In this document: positions 8,662 to 17,390 of the stretch, piece by piece | How the letters are laid out: each line of letters opens with the position of its first letter | How positions within the stretch are numbered: the stretch's first letter is position 1 | NCBI RefSeq assembly: GCF_946482605.1 | Contig: NZ_CAMLSE010000001.1 | Location: 186,001-250,000 of the forward strand | DNA from: an uncultured Dyadobacter sp. | GTDB taxonomy: Bacteria > Bacteroidota > Bacteroidia > Cytophagales > Spirosomataceae | DNA: 64,000 bases | Reading direction: 5' to 3' | Made by a program: the position numbers and the translations under genes | Notes under the pieces: generated by a model | Seen by the model: only the letters and a program-made list of their open reading frames with translations | Told to the model about the DNA's origin: nothing | Database searches by the model: none

Positions 8662-9297
8662 TCAGAATTGTTTCAGGAGTGAAACTTTCTTAGACAACTC
8701 TATCGAATCCATGACGTCCAGTTTGTTAAAGATCCGTCGTTTGTAGGTGCTCACGGTATTTTCCTTAACATTCATGATGGCTGCAATCTCCTTCGTCCAT
8801 TTTCCTTCGGTGAGGAGCTGCATGACGCGCATCTCATTGGGAGAAAGGCTTGTGATCGGGTTCATCACCTTCCCGAGTGTGTTATCCTTGATCGTGTTGA
8901 GAAGGATCTGCTGCACATGGTAGCTTACGTACTTTCCTTTGCTCATCACAGCCTTCAGTGCGGTTTTGAATTCCTCGTGTGAAGCCTGTTTGGAAAGAAA
9001 CCCGTTTGCTCCTGCCTTGATGTACGGTAATGCATATACCTGCTCGTCGTAACCGGAATGAATGAGGATGAGGATATCGGGTTGCCGGGCGCGGACCATG
9101 TTCATCATCTTGATATTTTCTCCGCCTGGGATGTCGATATCCAGGATCAGCAGGTCAAACCGCTCGTGATCAAGCCTGGCGAGGCCTTCCGGAAATGTAT
9201 CGCATTGCGTGACATGAGCTTTGGAGTCGGATTCAGAAATCAGCAGTTTGAGCCCCATCCGGATCAGCGGGTGGTCCTCTACTATCAGGATCTTCAT
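8662..9297 (-). CDS. NarL/FixJ-family response regulator (second of a pair)
   Basis: The frame is open up to 9336, but the ATG at 9297 gives a protein beginning 'MKILIVEDHPLIRMG', aligned with its paralogue at 4458-5105, so I take 211 residues. The receiver has its phosphoacceptor Asp in 'LILDIDIPGG' (residue 53 from this start) and a Lys in 'LSKQASHEE'; the C-terminal LuxR helix-turn-helix reads 'LSPNEMRVMQLLTEGKWTKEIA'. It converges on the histidine kinase with 3 bases between stops. A TACATTTG -7 box at 9380-9387, overlapped by a 9-bp inverted repeat, is the likely control region. Confidence 0.92.
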   Translation of the reverse strand: MKILIVEDHPLIRMGLKLLISESDSKAHVTQCDTFPEGLARLDHERFDLLILDIDIPGGENIKMMNMVRARQPDILILIHSGYDEQVYALPYIKAGANGFLSKQASHEEFKTALKAVMSKGKYVSYHVQQILLNTIKDNTLGKVMNPITSLSPNEMRVMQLLTEGKWTKEIAAIMNVKENTVSTYKRRIFNKLDVMDSIELSKKVSLLKQF

Positions 9298-9360
9298 AAG
9301 GGCAAGGTCAAGCGGGGTGTTAGTGGGCAACTGCAAATCTAAGAATTTCCTGTTCTGGTA

Positions 9361-9387
9361 ATTTGTAGAAATGTATCTACAAATGTA
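9361..9387 (-). promoter_or_regulatory. -7 promoter box overlapped by a 9-bp inverted repeat (possible operator)
   Basis: ATTTGTAGA (9361-9369) and TCTACAAAT (9376-9384) form a perfect inverted repeat with a 6-base spacer. The minus strand reads TACATTTG at 9387-9380, an exact TAnnTTTG box, so the right arm lies on the -7 element of the promoter for the regulator at 8662-9297. This geometry suits repression or autoregulation; the binding protein is unknown. Confidence 0.5.
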
Positions 9388-9424
9388 AAGTTAGAACTCT
9401 ATAAACCTGCTTGCCATAACAAGG

Positions 9425-9496
9425 TAGATTTGTGCATTAAATAACGTTGAGTAATCATAAATATCCTTCCGGCCCTGTCGGAGGGCTATTTTATTT
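9425..9496 (+). promoter_or_regulatory. Candidate promoter followed by an intrinsic-terminator-like hairpin (attenuator or small RNA)
   Basis: TAGATTTG (9425-9432) is an exact -7 box on the plus strand. About 30 bases on, CCTTCCG (9465-9471) pairs with CGGAGGG (9479-9485, one G-T pair), followed by CTATTTTATTT. A transcript from this promoter would meet a terminator-like structure after about 55 bases and 100 bases before the AraC gene, so it could be an attenuated leader or a short RNA. No good -33 box is present. Confidence 0.35.
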
Positions 9497-9594
9497 GAGG
9501 CATCTACGGCGTATTTTCAGTCTTTCCACGACAATCAGTTACCATTACGCGACCGTTGCTTTCAGGATCAGGAGCAGGAGTTTAAATTAGCTCC

Positions 9595-10602
9595 ATGAAC
9601 GAACAGCAAAAGCAATTTGTACTCGCATTTCTGGCTTATGCGGCCCAGCGTGACCTGTCTCCGGAGAAACTCTGCCAGCTTTCCCGCATTGACATGGACA
9701 CCATTACTGCGGACAATCCGATGGAAATCAGCCCGAAACAGTTGAATGACTTATGGATCAATGCATGCAGCCTGAGTAATGATCCGCTCTTTGGTCTGCA
9801 CCTTGGGGAATCGCTCCAACTGGCAGCGCTGGGAATAGTGGGAGAGATCATCAAAAGTAGTACGACCGTCGGCGAGGGCGTCGGGCACGCCGTCGCGCTG
9901 ACACCGCTAATGACCGACCTCTTCGGTATGACCGTCGAACGCGATGCACATACGTTTACGCTGCGCCTCACACCACAGGACGAAAAACGGTCCCGCTCGC
10001 CGGCCGCCTTTGAACAAATGACCGCGTTTTTTCTGGTGTTTGCCGTGCACGAGCTGGACGGCCTCGTCCTCGCACGCATTCGCCCGGAGCGGGTCGTGAT
10101 GCCGTTTCAAGAGGCGGATATACATGAACTAGAGCGGGTATTGCGACGCCGTCCTGAATACGCCGAAAATCAGTACGCGATTACGTTTGACAACCGTTAC
10201 TGGGATTTACCTGTGCTCACAGCGAACTACGCATTACAGGAAAGCCTATTGCAGAAGGTAGGTGCCATGCAGGAAACAGGGGCGGCACATTCCTGGCAAA
10301 AGCGGGTACATCAGTATCTGTTGAAAAATGCATACCTGGGTATTGTCTCCCTGGACGAGATGGCTGCCAATTTCAATGTCAGCCCACGCAGTCTGCAACG
10401 AAAGCTAAAAGACGAGAACGTTACTTACCAGGAATTGGCAGACGAGGTACGGCGGTCATTGGCATTGCATTACCTGGAGTCGGGGGGCTATTACGTAAAA
10501 GAAATTTCTTACATGCTGGGCTACAATGAACTCAGCGCCTTTTCCAGGGCCTTCAAAAGATGGACAGGCACAACGCCGGCGCTGTATCAGCGGAATGGGT
10601 AA
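9595..10602 (+). CDS. AraC-family transcriptional regulator with arabinose-binding-like N domain
   Basis: This 335-residue protein has an N-terminal half (about 15-190) resembling the 'Arabinose_bd' domain of OruR/ToxR-type regulators ('WINACSLSNDPLFGLHLGE', 'LGIVGEIIKSSTTVGEGV'). The C-terminal AraC DNA-binding domain (about 240-333) has the motifs 'VSLDEMAANFNVSPRSLQRKLK' (trimmed here from a longer match) and 'YMLGYNELSAFSRAFKRWTG'. It stands alone, with a 250-base upstream region holding a possible attenuator. It converges on the mannosidase gene across a large repeat. The effector is unknown; family members often respond to small metabolites. Confidence 0.88.
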   Translation: MNEQQKQFVLAFLAYAAQRDLSPEKLCQLSRIDMDTITADNPMEISPKQLNDLWINACSLSNDPLFGLHLGESLQLAALGIVGEIIKSSTTVGEGVGHAVALTPLMTDLFGMTVERDAHTFTLRLTPQDEKRSRSPAAFEQMTAFFLVFAVHELDGLVLARIRPERVVMPFQEADIHELERVLRRRPEYAENQYAITFDNRYWDLPVLTANYALQESLLQKVGAMQETGAAHSWQKRVHQYLLKNAYLGIVSLDEMAANFNVSPRSLQRKLKDENVTYQELADEVRRSLALHYLESGGYYVKEISYMLGYNELSAFSRAFKRWTGTTPALYQRNG

Positions 10603-10603
10603 T

Positions 10604-10935
10604 TTTGAATGAGTGAATGAGTGAATGAGTGAATGAATTTTGAATGATTGACCGGGTCGCCGGAACGATGAGCCGCCGTGGAACGCGGAATTAGTGAATG
10701 AATTTCAAATGATAGTTCATCGCTCATTGAAAATTCAGTTACTCTATCCTTGAATACTCAGGCTTGGCCCGAGCGAATTATCAAGTCATTCAATAATTCT
10801 CCGTTCCAGGGCAGCTCATCGCTCCGGCGACCCGGTCACTCATTTAATCATTCGGCCATTCACTCATTCAGTCATCGCCCGGCGACCCGGCCAATCATTC
10901 AAACATTCACTCATTCAGTCATTCAGTCATTCAAA
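10604..10935. repeat. Intergenic inverted and tandem repeat (GAATGAGT units, CCGGGTCGCCGG arms)
   Basis: The gap between two convergent genes is almost wholly repetitive. The left side has tandem TGAATGAG-type 8-mers (10607-10640), and the right side has the complementary TCATTCAG/CACTCATT units (10836-10935). The 30-base arms at 10644-10673 and 10814-10843 are inverted complements with only two mismatches; each contains the CCGGGTCGCCGG core, and a third core copy lies near 10877-10890. The repeat runs right up to the mannosidase stop codon at 10931-10933. It may act as a two-sided terminator or be a non-coding mobile palindrome. No ORF in it looks real. Confidence 0.75.
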
Positions 10936-13180
10936 ATTCTCTCACTCCCCACGCCTTATTCGGCAGCGGGCCCATTTCTAATTCCAGTGTCCCGCCGGCG
11001 GTTAGTTCTTTGTGCGTGAAAGTCGGGGTATTTAATGGCTGGCCGTTCATTTTGGCACTCTGGATGTATTTGTTGACTACCGAGCAATTTTTGGCGATGA
11101 CTTTGAATTGCTTGCCATTGGGCAGGTCAATCGTGATTTTCTCAAACACAGGGCTGCCGATCGTATAGGTAGGCACTCCCGGTGTCAGGGGATAGAAGCC
11201 CATCGAAGAGAAGACCACGAAGGCGGTCATGCCGCCGCCATCCTCATCTCCGGGAATTCCAAAAATGTTGTCTTTGAACCATACATCCAGCAGGAAGCGA
11301 ATTCTTTTTTGCGTTTTCCAGGGAGCGTCAGTGAAATTGTAAAGATAAGGAATGTGAAAACTGGGCTCATTGCCCATGGAATACTGCCCTACAAGCCCGG
11401 TTGCATCCGGAAATTTGCCCCAGAACTCGTACTTACTTCGTCCAAGGCCTTCGCGGAAGAGCTGGTCGAGGTCGTTTTCAAACTGCTTTTTGCCACCCAT
11501 GAGACCAATGAGCCCTTTTACGTCGTGCTGCACCTGCCATTTGTATGTCCAGCCGTTGTTTTCGTCGTAAAAATCGCGTCCGCCCATACCACCATCGAAT
11601 TTTGGGTCAATGGAGATCCAGTTGCCCTGGCTGTCCTTGGGCATAAACATATTTTGGTCCTTATTCCACAAGTTCTTGTAGTTGGAGGCCCTTGCATGGA
11701 ACTTCTGGTAGTCGGCCTGGTGACCCAGGTCTTTGGCAAACTCACCCACAGCCCAGTCGTCGTAGCTGCCTCCCAGCGTGACGGCCACCGCCTGCCGTTT
11801 TTCAAATTTATCCACCAGTTTTACCATCTCTTTTTCACCTGGTTTGAGTGCAGGAAAGAAGCCTTTGGAGTGGTAAATGTCATCCAGCTCACATTTCGGG
11901 CCATTTCGCCACGGAAGCATCGTCGCCTGTTCCGCATTCTTTTTAATGCCCTCGTAGGCTTTGTTAATATCAAAATTTTTCAGGCCTTTTCGATAGCCAT
12001 CCAGCAACGTTACCGAAGAATGGAATCCGTTCATACAGGCGTGATCGCCGAACAGAACGGGGAATGTGGGCATCCAGCCGCTTTGCTCATACATATCGAC
12101 AAACGATTGCAGCATATCCTCCTCCTGAGCGGGATTCAGGATTACACGTAACGGGTGATGTGCGAGGTAAGTGTCCCAGGTCCAGTCATCCACGTAGAAT
12201 GGCCGGTTGCTGGTATGGATTTTCTTGTCGAAACCGCTGTAATACTGATTGCCCTCGGTAATGTCGACCATACGTTCGTAGGTACGGTACAGCGACGAGT
12301 AAAAGCTCCGCATTTGTGCCTCGGTACCGCCTTCCACGGTGATTTGACCGACCGTTTTTGCCCAGACTTGTGCGCCGGCCTGCTTCAAATCTTCAAAACC
12401 GGAGGTCTTCACTTCCGCTTCGAAATTTTTCTTCGCCTGTTCCGGGCTGACGTATGAAATCGCATACCTGAACTCGACCGCCGAGGCATTTTCCGGGAAA
12501 GCGATCCAGGCCCTGGCTTTTTTTCCTTGAATCTCTTCTCCTGCTGTAACTTTGCCGCCATTCAGCGACCCGGTTTTACCTTTTTGGCTGAACGTGCCAT
12601 ACAGATATACGGGAATGTCGTCGTGGTAAACTTCACGTGCCACGAGTTCCTGGCCTCCTTTGAATTTCCAGGAGCCCTCGCCATTGTTGTAAAGGTCGAG
12701 GAGAATGTTTTTGTCGCCTTTTTCGGGAAATGTAAAGCGATAGATTCCCGTCTTTTTTCCCGGCACAAACTCCACTTTGACTTCATCGTCGATCAGATAG
12801 GTGGAATAGTAGTACGGTCTCAAAACTTCCAGGTCATGGTCGTAAGCCATCTTCTTTTCCCATGCCGAGGCCGTCATGGGCTGCACGGATGGACGCAATG
12901 CGAATGCCTGGCCGAGCCGGTGGGACACGACGATGGCGGGGAAACTGGTGATCTGGTCGTCGAGGTAGTCCTGCCTGACTGGGAACATCCGCATCATCTG
13001 ATTGGGAAGCTGGATTGTCGGTCGGGTAGGTTCCAGGAGCTGGCCCACATTGCCGACACGCAGGTCGACGTGCCTCAGGTTATCTTTTTCAGGAATCTGC
13101 TGTGCGGGGGCATGGAGCGAGTGAAGACAAATGGCAAGGATGAACGAGGAGGTTGTCAGGTTTTTCAAAGATTGAATCAT
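10931..13180 (-). CDS. GH92-family alpha-mannosidase
   Basis: The 749-residue product has a signal peptide (about 1-26, 'LHSLHAPAQQ') and reads through the whole GH92 fold: an N-terminal beta-sandwich, then an (alpha/alpha)6 barrel. Hallmarks are 'WDTYLAHHPL', 'GNEPSFHIPYLYNF' and the acid/calcium-site text 'GDEDGGGMTAFVVFSSMGFYP'. GH92 enzymes remove alpha-1,2/1,3-linked mannose with a calcium-assisted inverting mechanism, usually from N-glycans or yeast mannan. No lipobox is seen, so a periplasmic or secreted place is likely. It is not next to a SusCD pair; the convergent AraC gene and the divergent Kelch regulator are its neighbours. Its stop codon lies inside the repeat. Confidence 0.93.
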   Translation of the reverse strand: MIQSLKNLTTSSFILAICLHSLHAPAQQIPEKDNLRHVDLRVGNVGQLLEPTRPTIQLPNQMMRMFPVRQDYLDDQITSFPAIVVSHRLGQAFALRPSVQPMTASAWEKKMAYDHDLEVLRPYYYSTYLIDDEVKVEFVPGKKTGIYRFTFPEKGDKNILLDLYNNGEGSWKFKGGQELVAREVYHDDIPVYLYGTFSQKGKTGSLNGGKVTAGEEIQGKKARAWIAFPENASAVEFRYAISYVSPEQAKKNFEAEVKTSGFEDLKQAGAQVWAKTVGQITVEGGTEAQMRSFYSSLYRTYERMVDITEGNQYYSGFDKKIHTSNRPFYVDDWTWDTYLAHHPLRVILNPAQEEDMLQSFVDMYEQSGWMPTFPVLFGDHACMNGFHSSVTLLDGYRKGLKNFDINKAYEGIKKNAEQATMLPWRNGPKCELDDIYHSKGFFPALKPGEKEMVKLVDKFEKRQAVAVTLGGSYDDWAVGEFAKDLGHQADYQKFHARASNYKNLWNKDQNMFMPKDSQGNWISIDPKFDGGMGGRDFYDENNGWTYKWQVQHDVKGLIGLMGGKKQFENDLDQLFREGLGRSKYEFWGKFPDATGLVGQYSMGNEPSFHIPYLYNFTDAPWKTQKRIRFLLDVWFKDNIFGIPGDEDGGGMTAFVVFSSMGFYPLTPGVPTYTIGSPVFEKITIDLPNGKQFKVIAKNCSVVNKYIQSAKMNGQPLNTPTFTHKELTAGGTLELEMGPLPNKAWGVREF

Positions 13181-13474
13181 GCTTAATCAAATTTTAATTG
13201 CAGTTTCGGCGCTTATATTTCGGTTTGTTTTTGTTTTAAAGAGTATAGTTAACAGTTTGAGCCGGGCTTTCCTGTAAAAAACGGGATGTATTCGGCGGGT
13301 TATTAAAAACCCTGGTTATTGTTTAACTTTAAATCAGTATCGTCCAAGAGCAGATGGGAAAACGGCACTAAATAAGCCGGCGCTACTTAAGAAAAACTTA
13401 ACAATCGATTAACGGAACCCTTAAATGCATTGCAGAAGGAAACTTTTCCCCGGTTTTCTTTCTGACCCGTTCTT

Positions 13475-16057
13475 ATGAAATTCAGGTCTATTTTACTTTT
13501 TGTGTGTTTGTGTCTGCTTGCCGGCCTGTTCAATCATAGCTATGCGCAATCTTATGGGGTTGGCTTTGAGAGCTTTGAGGTGGTGCAGGATAAGCGCACC
13601 GGGCTTGACCTGAGTCCGGAAGGGCCCATTTGTATGGAGGGCGACTTCGAATTATCATTTGAATTGTCCTTTCTTCGCAACAAAAAGACGTATTTCGGAT
13701 ATATCGTCCGTGTTCTCGCCGATGATCAGCAGAATATAGACCTTATCTACGACAACAGCTCAGTAGGACAAAATCACTTCAAGCTGATCATCGGCGAGCA
13801 GTTTGCGCCGGTCGCATTCGATTTTCATGGTGACGACCTGTTTTCGAAATGGAACCGGATCATCCTGCGTTTTCAAAAGAAAAAACAACAGATCACCGTA
13901 GTGTACGGTGATCGCAGCTTCTCTCAGCCCGTTAAATATGCCTCCAAGGGCTGCTACAAAATCCTTTTTGGGGCCAATGAATACAAGGAGTTCCGCACTA
14001 CGGATGTCCCGCCGATGAAAATCAGGCACGTGGCGCTCCGGGAGGACCAACGGGTGCTTTACAGCTGGCCGCTCAATGAAACCGACGGTGTGAAAGCGAC
14101 CGAGGAGGTGAGGGGCAAAGCGGCGCTGGCAACGAACCCGGTGTGGATCAAGAAGTTGCATTACGAATGGAAACTGCTGGAAACCATCACGCTAAAGGGC
14201 TACGTCAGGGTAGGTTTCGATGAAAAGAACAGCCATGTATTTGTGGTAGGGCAGGACTCGCTGGTGCGTTTCAGTCTGGCTGGAAACCGCCGGGTGGCAA
14301 TGCCTTACCAAAGTGGGACACAGCCTGTTTATGTGGATAACCAGGTGTTGTTCGACTCGCGAACGGACCGGCTTTACAATGTTTTCCTGAACGAAAGGCA
14401 GGTTTCAGCTTTCGACACCGTGACCAGAAGCTGGGACAAAAGCGATATCGTCCCTCAGGCAAAAACGTACTACCTGCATGCCAATAAATTTCTCTCCCCC
14501 GCCGACTCATCGATTTATGTGGTGGGCGGGTATGGACATCTGGCTTATAAAAGCGAGGTGCAACGCTATCATTTGCCTACCGGAACCTGGCAGCAGCTGG
14601 ATATAAGGGACTCTGTTTTTACCCCCCGGTACCTGGCAGCTTTGGGTACTACGAGGCAGGGCGCGTACGTGATGGGCGGCTACGGAAGCTCTACAGGACA
14701 GCAAATGCTGAATCCCCGTAACTGGTACGATCTGCTTTACTTCGATCGCCAAAAGCGGACTTTCAAGAAGGTTTTCGAATTTCAGGCACCTAAGGAGGAT
14801 TTTGTATTTGCCAATTCCATGATTGTCAATGAGCAGGACAGTTCCTATTATGCATTGATTTTTCCCAAAAATAAATTCAATTCTCAACTTCAGCTGATCA
14901 GGGGATCGCTCAACCGCCCGGAGTTCAAACACGTGGGCTCAAAAGTACCCTACCAATTTGTGGATATTGAATCCTTCGCGGACCTTTTCTATGACAAAGC
15001 AAACGGTCGTTTTGTGGCCGTGACCCTTTTTCGCGACGCTAACCAGCAAACCAAAGTCTCTATTTACTCCCTGTATGCGCCTCCGCTCGAAATTGTGGCG
15101 CCACAAACAGCCGCAACATCCGGTTCGGGGAGCCGGGCCTTGTGGATAGCAGGCATACTGTTGGTTGTATCGGCGACCGGCTATGCATTGTACAGATACT
15201 TTTCGGCAGCCAAGCGGATTACTCCCCTCCATGCGCCTTCCGTTCATCCTGTAACGGAAGATGCGTTCGTTCAGGGCGAGCAAGCACCAGAAAGTGAGGC
15301 AGAAATGCAGGTTGAAAATGAAAAGTCCGCGCCTTACAAAAGTTGTGTTTTGCTTTTTGGTAACCTGCAACTCTACGACGAGGAAGGGAATGAGATCACG
15401 AAGCAATTCAGTCCATTGGTGAAAGAGCTTTTTCTGGTGATACTGCTGTATTCGATCCGCTGGGATGGCATTAGTTCCGAGAAGTTGAAGGAATTGCTGT
15501 GGTTTGATAAACCTTCCGAAAGCGCGCGGAATAACCGCTCCGTGAACATTGCCAAGCTGAAAGCCATTCTGGATAAGATGAAGTACTGCCAGGTGTCGAA
15601 GGAAACCGGCTATTGGCGGATCAAGATCGATTATGAGCGCATACAGGTTGATTATACCCATTACCTCTCGCTGATTGGTAACCGGAAGCTGCTCGATAAG
15701 CAGAGTATTGTCGAACTGGCAGGCATTACCAAGCGCGGAAACTTTCTCTCCAATGTGGAATATGAATGGCTCGACACCTTTAAATCCGAGATTTCGAACG
15801 AGATTGTTGATGCCTACCTGCGCTACGCCGCTTCCGTTAAAATTCCCGACGACGCCGAATTTCTGGTGAAACTGGCAAACTACGTCTTCTATTTTGACCC
15901 GGTGAATGAGGAAGCGATGATCCTGAAATGCAAGGCGCTCGCGCATTTGGGCAAGCATTCAATGGCCAAAAGTACGTTTGAAAACTTCGCCCGGGAATAC
16001 AACCGCATTTACGGAGAGGATTTCCGGAAAGATATGCCGGAAGTGCTGCATTCGTAA
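13475..16057 (+). CDS. Membrane-spanning regulator: LamG-like and Kelch sensor with SARP-like DNA-binding tail
   Basis: The 860-residue protein has a signal peptide (1-24), a concanavalin/LamG-like beta region (about 30-225), a Kelch-type propeller (about 240-540; 'YVVGGYGHLAYKSEVQRY', 'AYVMGGYGSSTGQQ'), one membrane helix (about 555-575) and a cytoplasmic tail. The tail holds an OmpR-like winged helix (about 624-705; 'FSPLVKELFLVILLYSIRW', 'LLWFDKPSESARNNRSVNIAKLK', given here in two pieces) and a helical BTAD-like domain to the end. It would sense a periplasmic ligand and bind DNA directly, without phosphotransfer. It is divergent from the GH92 gene with 294 bases between them, so control of that enzyme is plausible but unproven. 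Confidence 0.75.
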   Translation: MKFRSILLFVCLCLLAGLFNHSYAQSYGVGFESFEVVQDKRTGLDLSPEGPICMEGDFELSFELSFLRNKKTYFGYIVRVLADDQQNIDLIYDNSSVGQNHFKLIIGEQFAPVAFDFHGDDLFSKWNRIILRFQKKKQQITVVYGDRSFSQPVKYASKGCYKILFGANEYKEFRTTDVPPMKIRHVALREDQRVLYSWPLNETDGVKATEEVRGKAALATNPVWIKKLHYEWKLLETITLKGYVRVGFDEKNSHVFVVGQDSLVRFSLAGNRRVAMPYQSGTQPVYVDNQVLFDSRTDRLYNVFLNERQVSAFDTVTRSWDKSDIVPQAKTYYLHANKFLSPADSSIYVVGGYGHLAYKSEVQRYHLPTGTWQQLDIRDSVFTPRYLAALGTTRQGAYVMGGYGSSTGQQMLNPRNWYDLLYFDRQKRTFKKVFEFQAPKEDFVFANSMIVNEQDSSYYALIFPKNKFNSQLQLIRGSLNRPEFKHVGSKVPYQFVDIESFADLFYDKANGRFVAVTLFRDANQQTKVSIYSLYAPPLEIVAPQTAATSGSGSRALWIAGILLVVSATGYALYRYFSAAKRITPLHAPSVHPVTEDAFVQGEQAPESEAEMQVENEKSAPYKSCVLLFGNLQLYDEEGNEITKQFSPLVKELFLVILLYSIRWDGISSEKLKELLWFDKPSESARNNRSVNIAKLKAILDKMKYCQVSKETGYWRIKIDYERIQVDYTHYLSLIGNRKLLDKQSIVELAGITKRGNFLSNVEYEWLDTFKSEISNEIVDAYLRYAASVKIPDDAEFLVKLANYVFYFDPVNEEAMILKCKALAHLGKHSMAKSTFENFAREYNRIYGEDFRKDMPEVLHS

Positions 16058-16257
16058 AACCAGTGGGGTTAGGGGTTTTGAAACTCTCTTCATCGCGTTG
16101 GATCAACTCAGGAAAGTACATTTCGGCTTCTTGTGTCACTATGGCCATTTGTAGGTTTGTCGCCTGATGTGCGTCGATCCCGTCGTAGTGATATACCTGC
16201 AACCGGCTGATGGCTTTTAGACTGCCCTGAAATGATGGTGCGACAGATTTGCATGCA

Positions 16258-16291
16258 TCGTAAAACAAAACGAAGACCGCTAAAATAGCGG
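16258..16291 (-). terminator. Rho-independent terminator of the T9SS cargo gene
   Basis: On the minus strand CCGCTA and TAGCGG (16277-16291) form a 6-bp stem with a 3-base loop, followed by the T-rich run TCTTCGTTTTGTTTTA. It lies 25 bases after the stop of the gene at 16316-17011. Confidence 0.7.
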
Positions 16292-16315
16292 CCCCCGTCA
16301 AACCCCAGTTAACCC

Positions 16316-17011
16316 TTATTGATAAATCAGCCTGGTCGTTTTGCTGCCGACAGGCGTGTCGATTTGTAGCATAAATGAACCGGCAAACGGTAACGTGATG
16401 ATCTTTTGTGTATCCGGAGCGTCGAACTGGCCGAGCTTCCGGCCGAGTTGATCGAATAGAAAGAGTCGTTGTGTTTTTTCGGGCATCCGTACCAACACGT
16501 TGTTCTCGCGCGAGGGGTTAGGATAAACATAAAACCGGTCGAGGCTTTCTTTTTCGGGAATGACACAGACGACCTTGCTATATGTATAAGAATCATCGTG
16601 GTCAACCTGGCGCAGACGGTAATAGCTGGTGGTGTTGAACTCCTCGTCGATAAATCGGTAGCTGTGCTCAACGGTAGCATTGGCAGCACCATCTACCCAA
16701 CCCGTAAGCTCCCAGGTTTTGGCGTCCGTCGATTTCTGGATCTCGAAACCCAGGTTGTTGACTTCTTCTGCTGTTTTCCACCTGAGTTCTGCCAGCCCGT
16801 TTGCTGTCAGATGGCCCTCGAAACTAACCAACCGCACGGGCAATGCCGAAAGCTCAGAAAATGTATTGAGATTACCGAGCACCCAATGGACGCTAACACC
16901 ATTGGACGAGTTGCTGCCGCTGGCGGCGAAGATGCCGCCGGGAGATATGCTTTGGGCAAATAAAGGAGAAGAGAAGATGCCCGTGAGGATGGTTAGATAT
17001 AATTTTTTCAT
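16316..17011 (-). CDS. Small secreted protein with T9SS C-terminal sorting domain
   Basis: This 231-residue protein has a signal peptide (1-19, 'SSPLFAQ'), a short 'GNLNTFSEL' segment, then a fibronectin-like module ('LPVRLVSFEGHLTANGLAEL', 'VNNLGFEIQKSTDAKTW', 'SYYRLRQVDHD') and a Por_Secre_tail-type end ('FYVYPNPSRENNVLVRM', 'FDQLGRKLGQFD'). The last part targets cargo through the type IX machinery across the outer membrane. Little is left for an enzymatic domain, so it may be a surface adhesion protein or reduced paralogue. The tail is like that of the large FG-GAP protein nearby. Confidence 0.83.
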   Translation of the reverse strand: MKKLYLTILTGIFSSPLFAQSISPGGIFAASGSNSSNGVSVHWVLGNLNTFSELSALPVRLVSFEGHLTANGLAELRWKTAEEVNNLGFEIQKSTDAKTWELTGWVDGAANATVEHSYRFIDEEFNTTSYYRLRQVDHDDSYTYSKVVCVIPEKESLDRFYVYPNPSRENNVLVRMPEKTQRLFLFDQLGRKLGQFDAPDTQKIITLPFAGSFMLQIDTPVGSKTTRLIYQ

Positions 17012-17390
17012 ATGGCGGTTTTTAAATTTCGTTTAGACCTGCCTCAACACAGATTTTGACTTCGCTTCCGTGCATGAGTTTCTAATTCGCTGTAATCTAT
17101 GTGAGAGGATCGGGAAAGAAGGGAATCACTAATCCTTCGGCAATCGCTGAAATATCCTTCGGTATTTCGGTCGTCCGGAGTGGCATTTGTTCATCAGGTT
17201 GACGAGTGGGATCGGTCATCAACACCGGCACCGCCAAAGTGTTAATTCAAACCCGATACTTCACCATTAATTCATTGATCGTGTTCCGTTGCACATCGAT
17301 TTATGAAATCAGTTTGCCAGACCCCAAGTTGTCATTTCTTGACTCACCCGATGGCCAAGATGACTGGTATTTTATTCAAACAAACGTTTT
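17012..17390. other. Intergenic gap without recognisable gene
   Basis: These 379 bases separate two divergently read T9SS cargo genes. Stop codons break all frames into short pieces, no tRNA-like fold is seen, and I could not find a consensus TTTG/TAnnTTTG promoter pair. Promoters for both flanking genes should lie here. Confidence 0.5.

Noticed and set aside
10604..10935. 8-mer and 30-base repeats as a CRISPR array or attachment site
   Set aside because: No constant repeat-spacer pattern, no cas gene, no integrase, and no tRNA nearby.
14939..15958. 339-codon minus-strand frame opposite the Kelch regulator
   Set aside because: Shadow frame; the plus strand holds recognisable Kelch, membrane and winged-helix segments.
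15837..16301. 154-codon minus-strand frame after the small T9SS gene
   Set aside because: It starts inside a clear terminator hairpin and its second half is the reverse of the SARP-like regulator gene. The first 80 residues look partly protein-like, but no family or promoter supports them.
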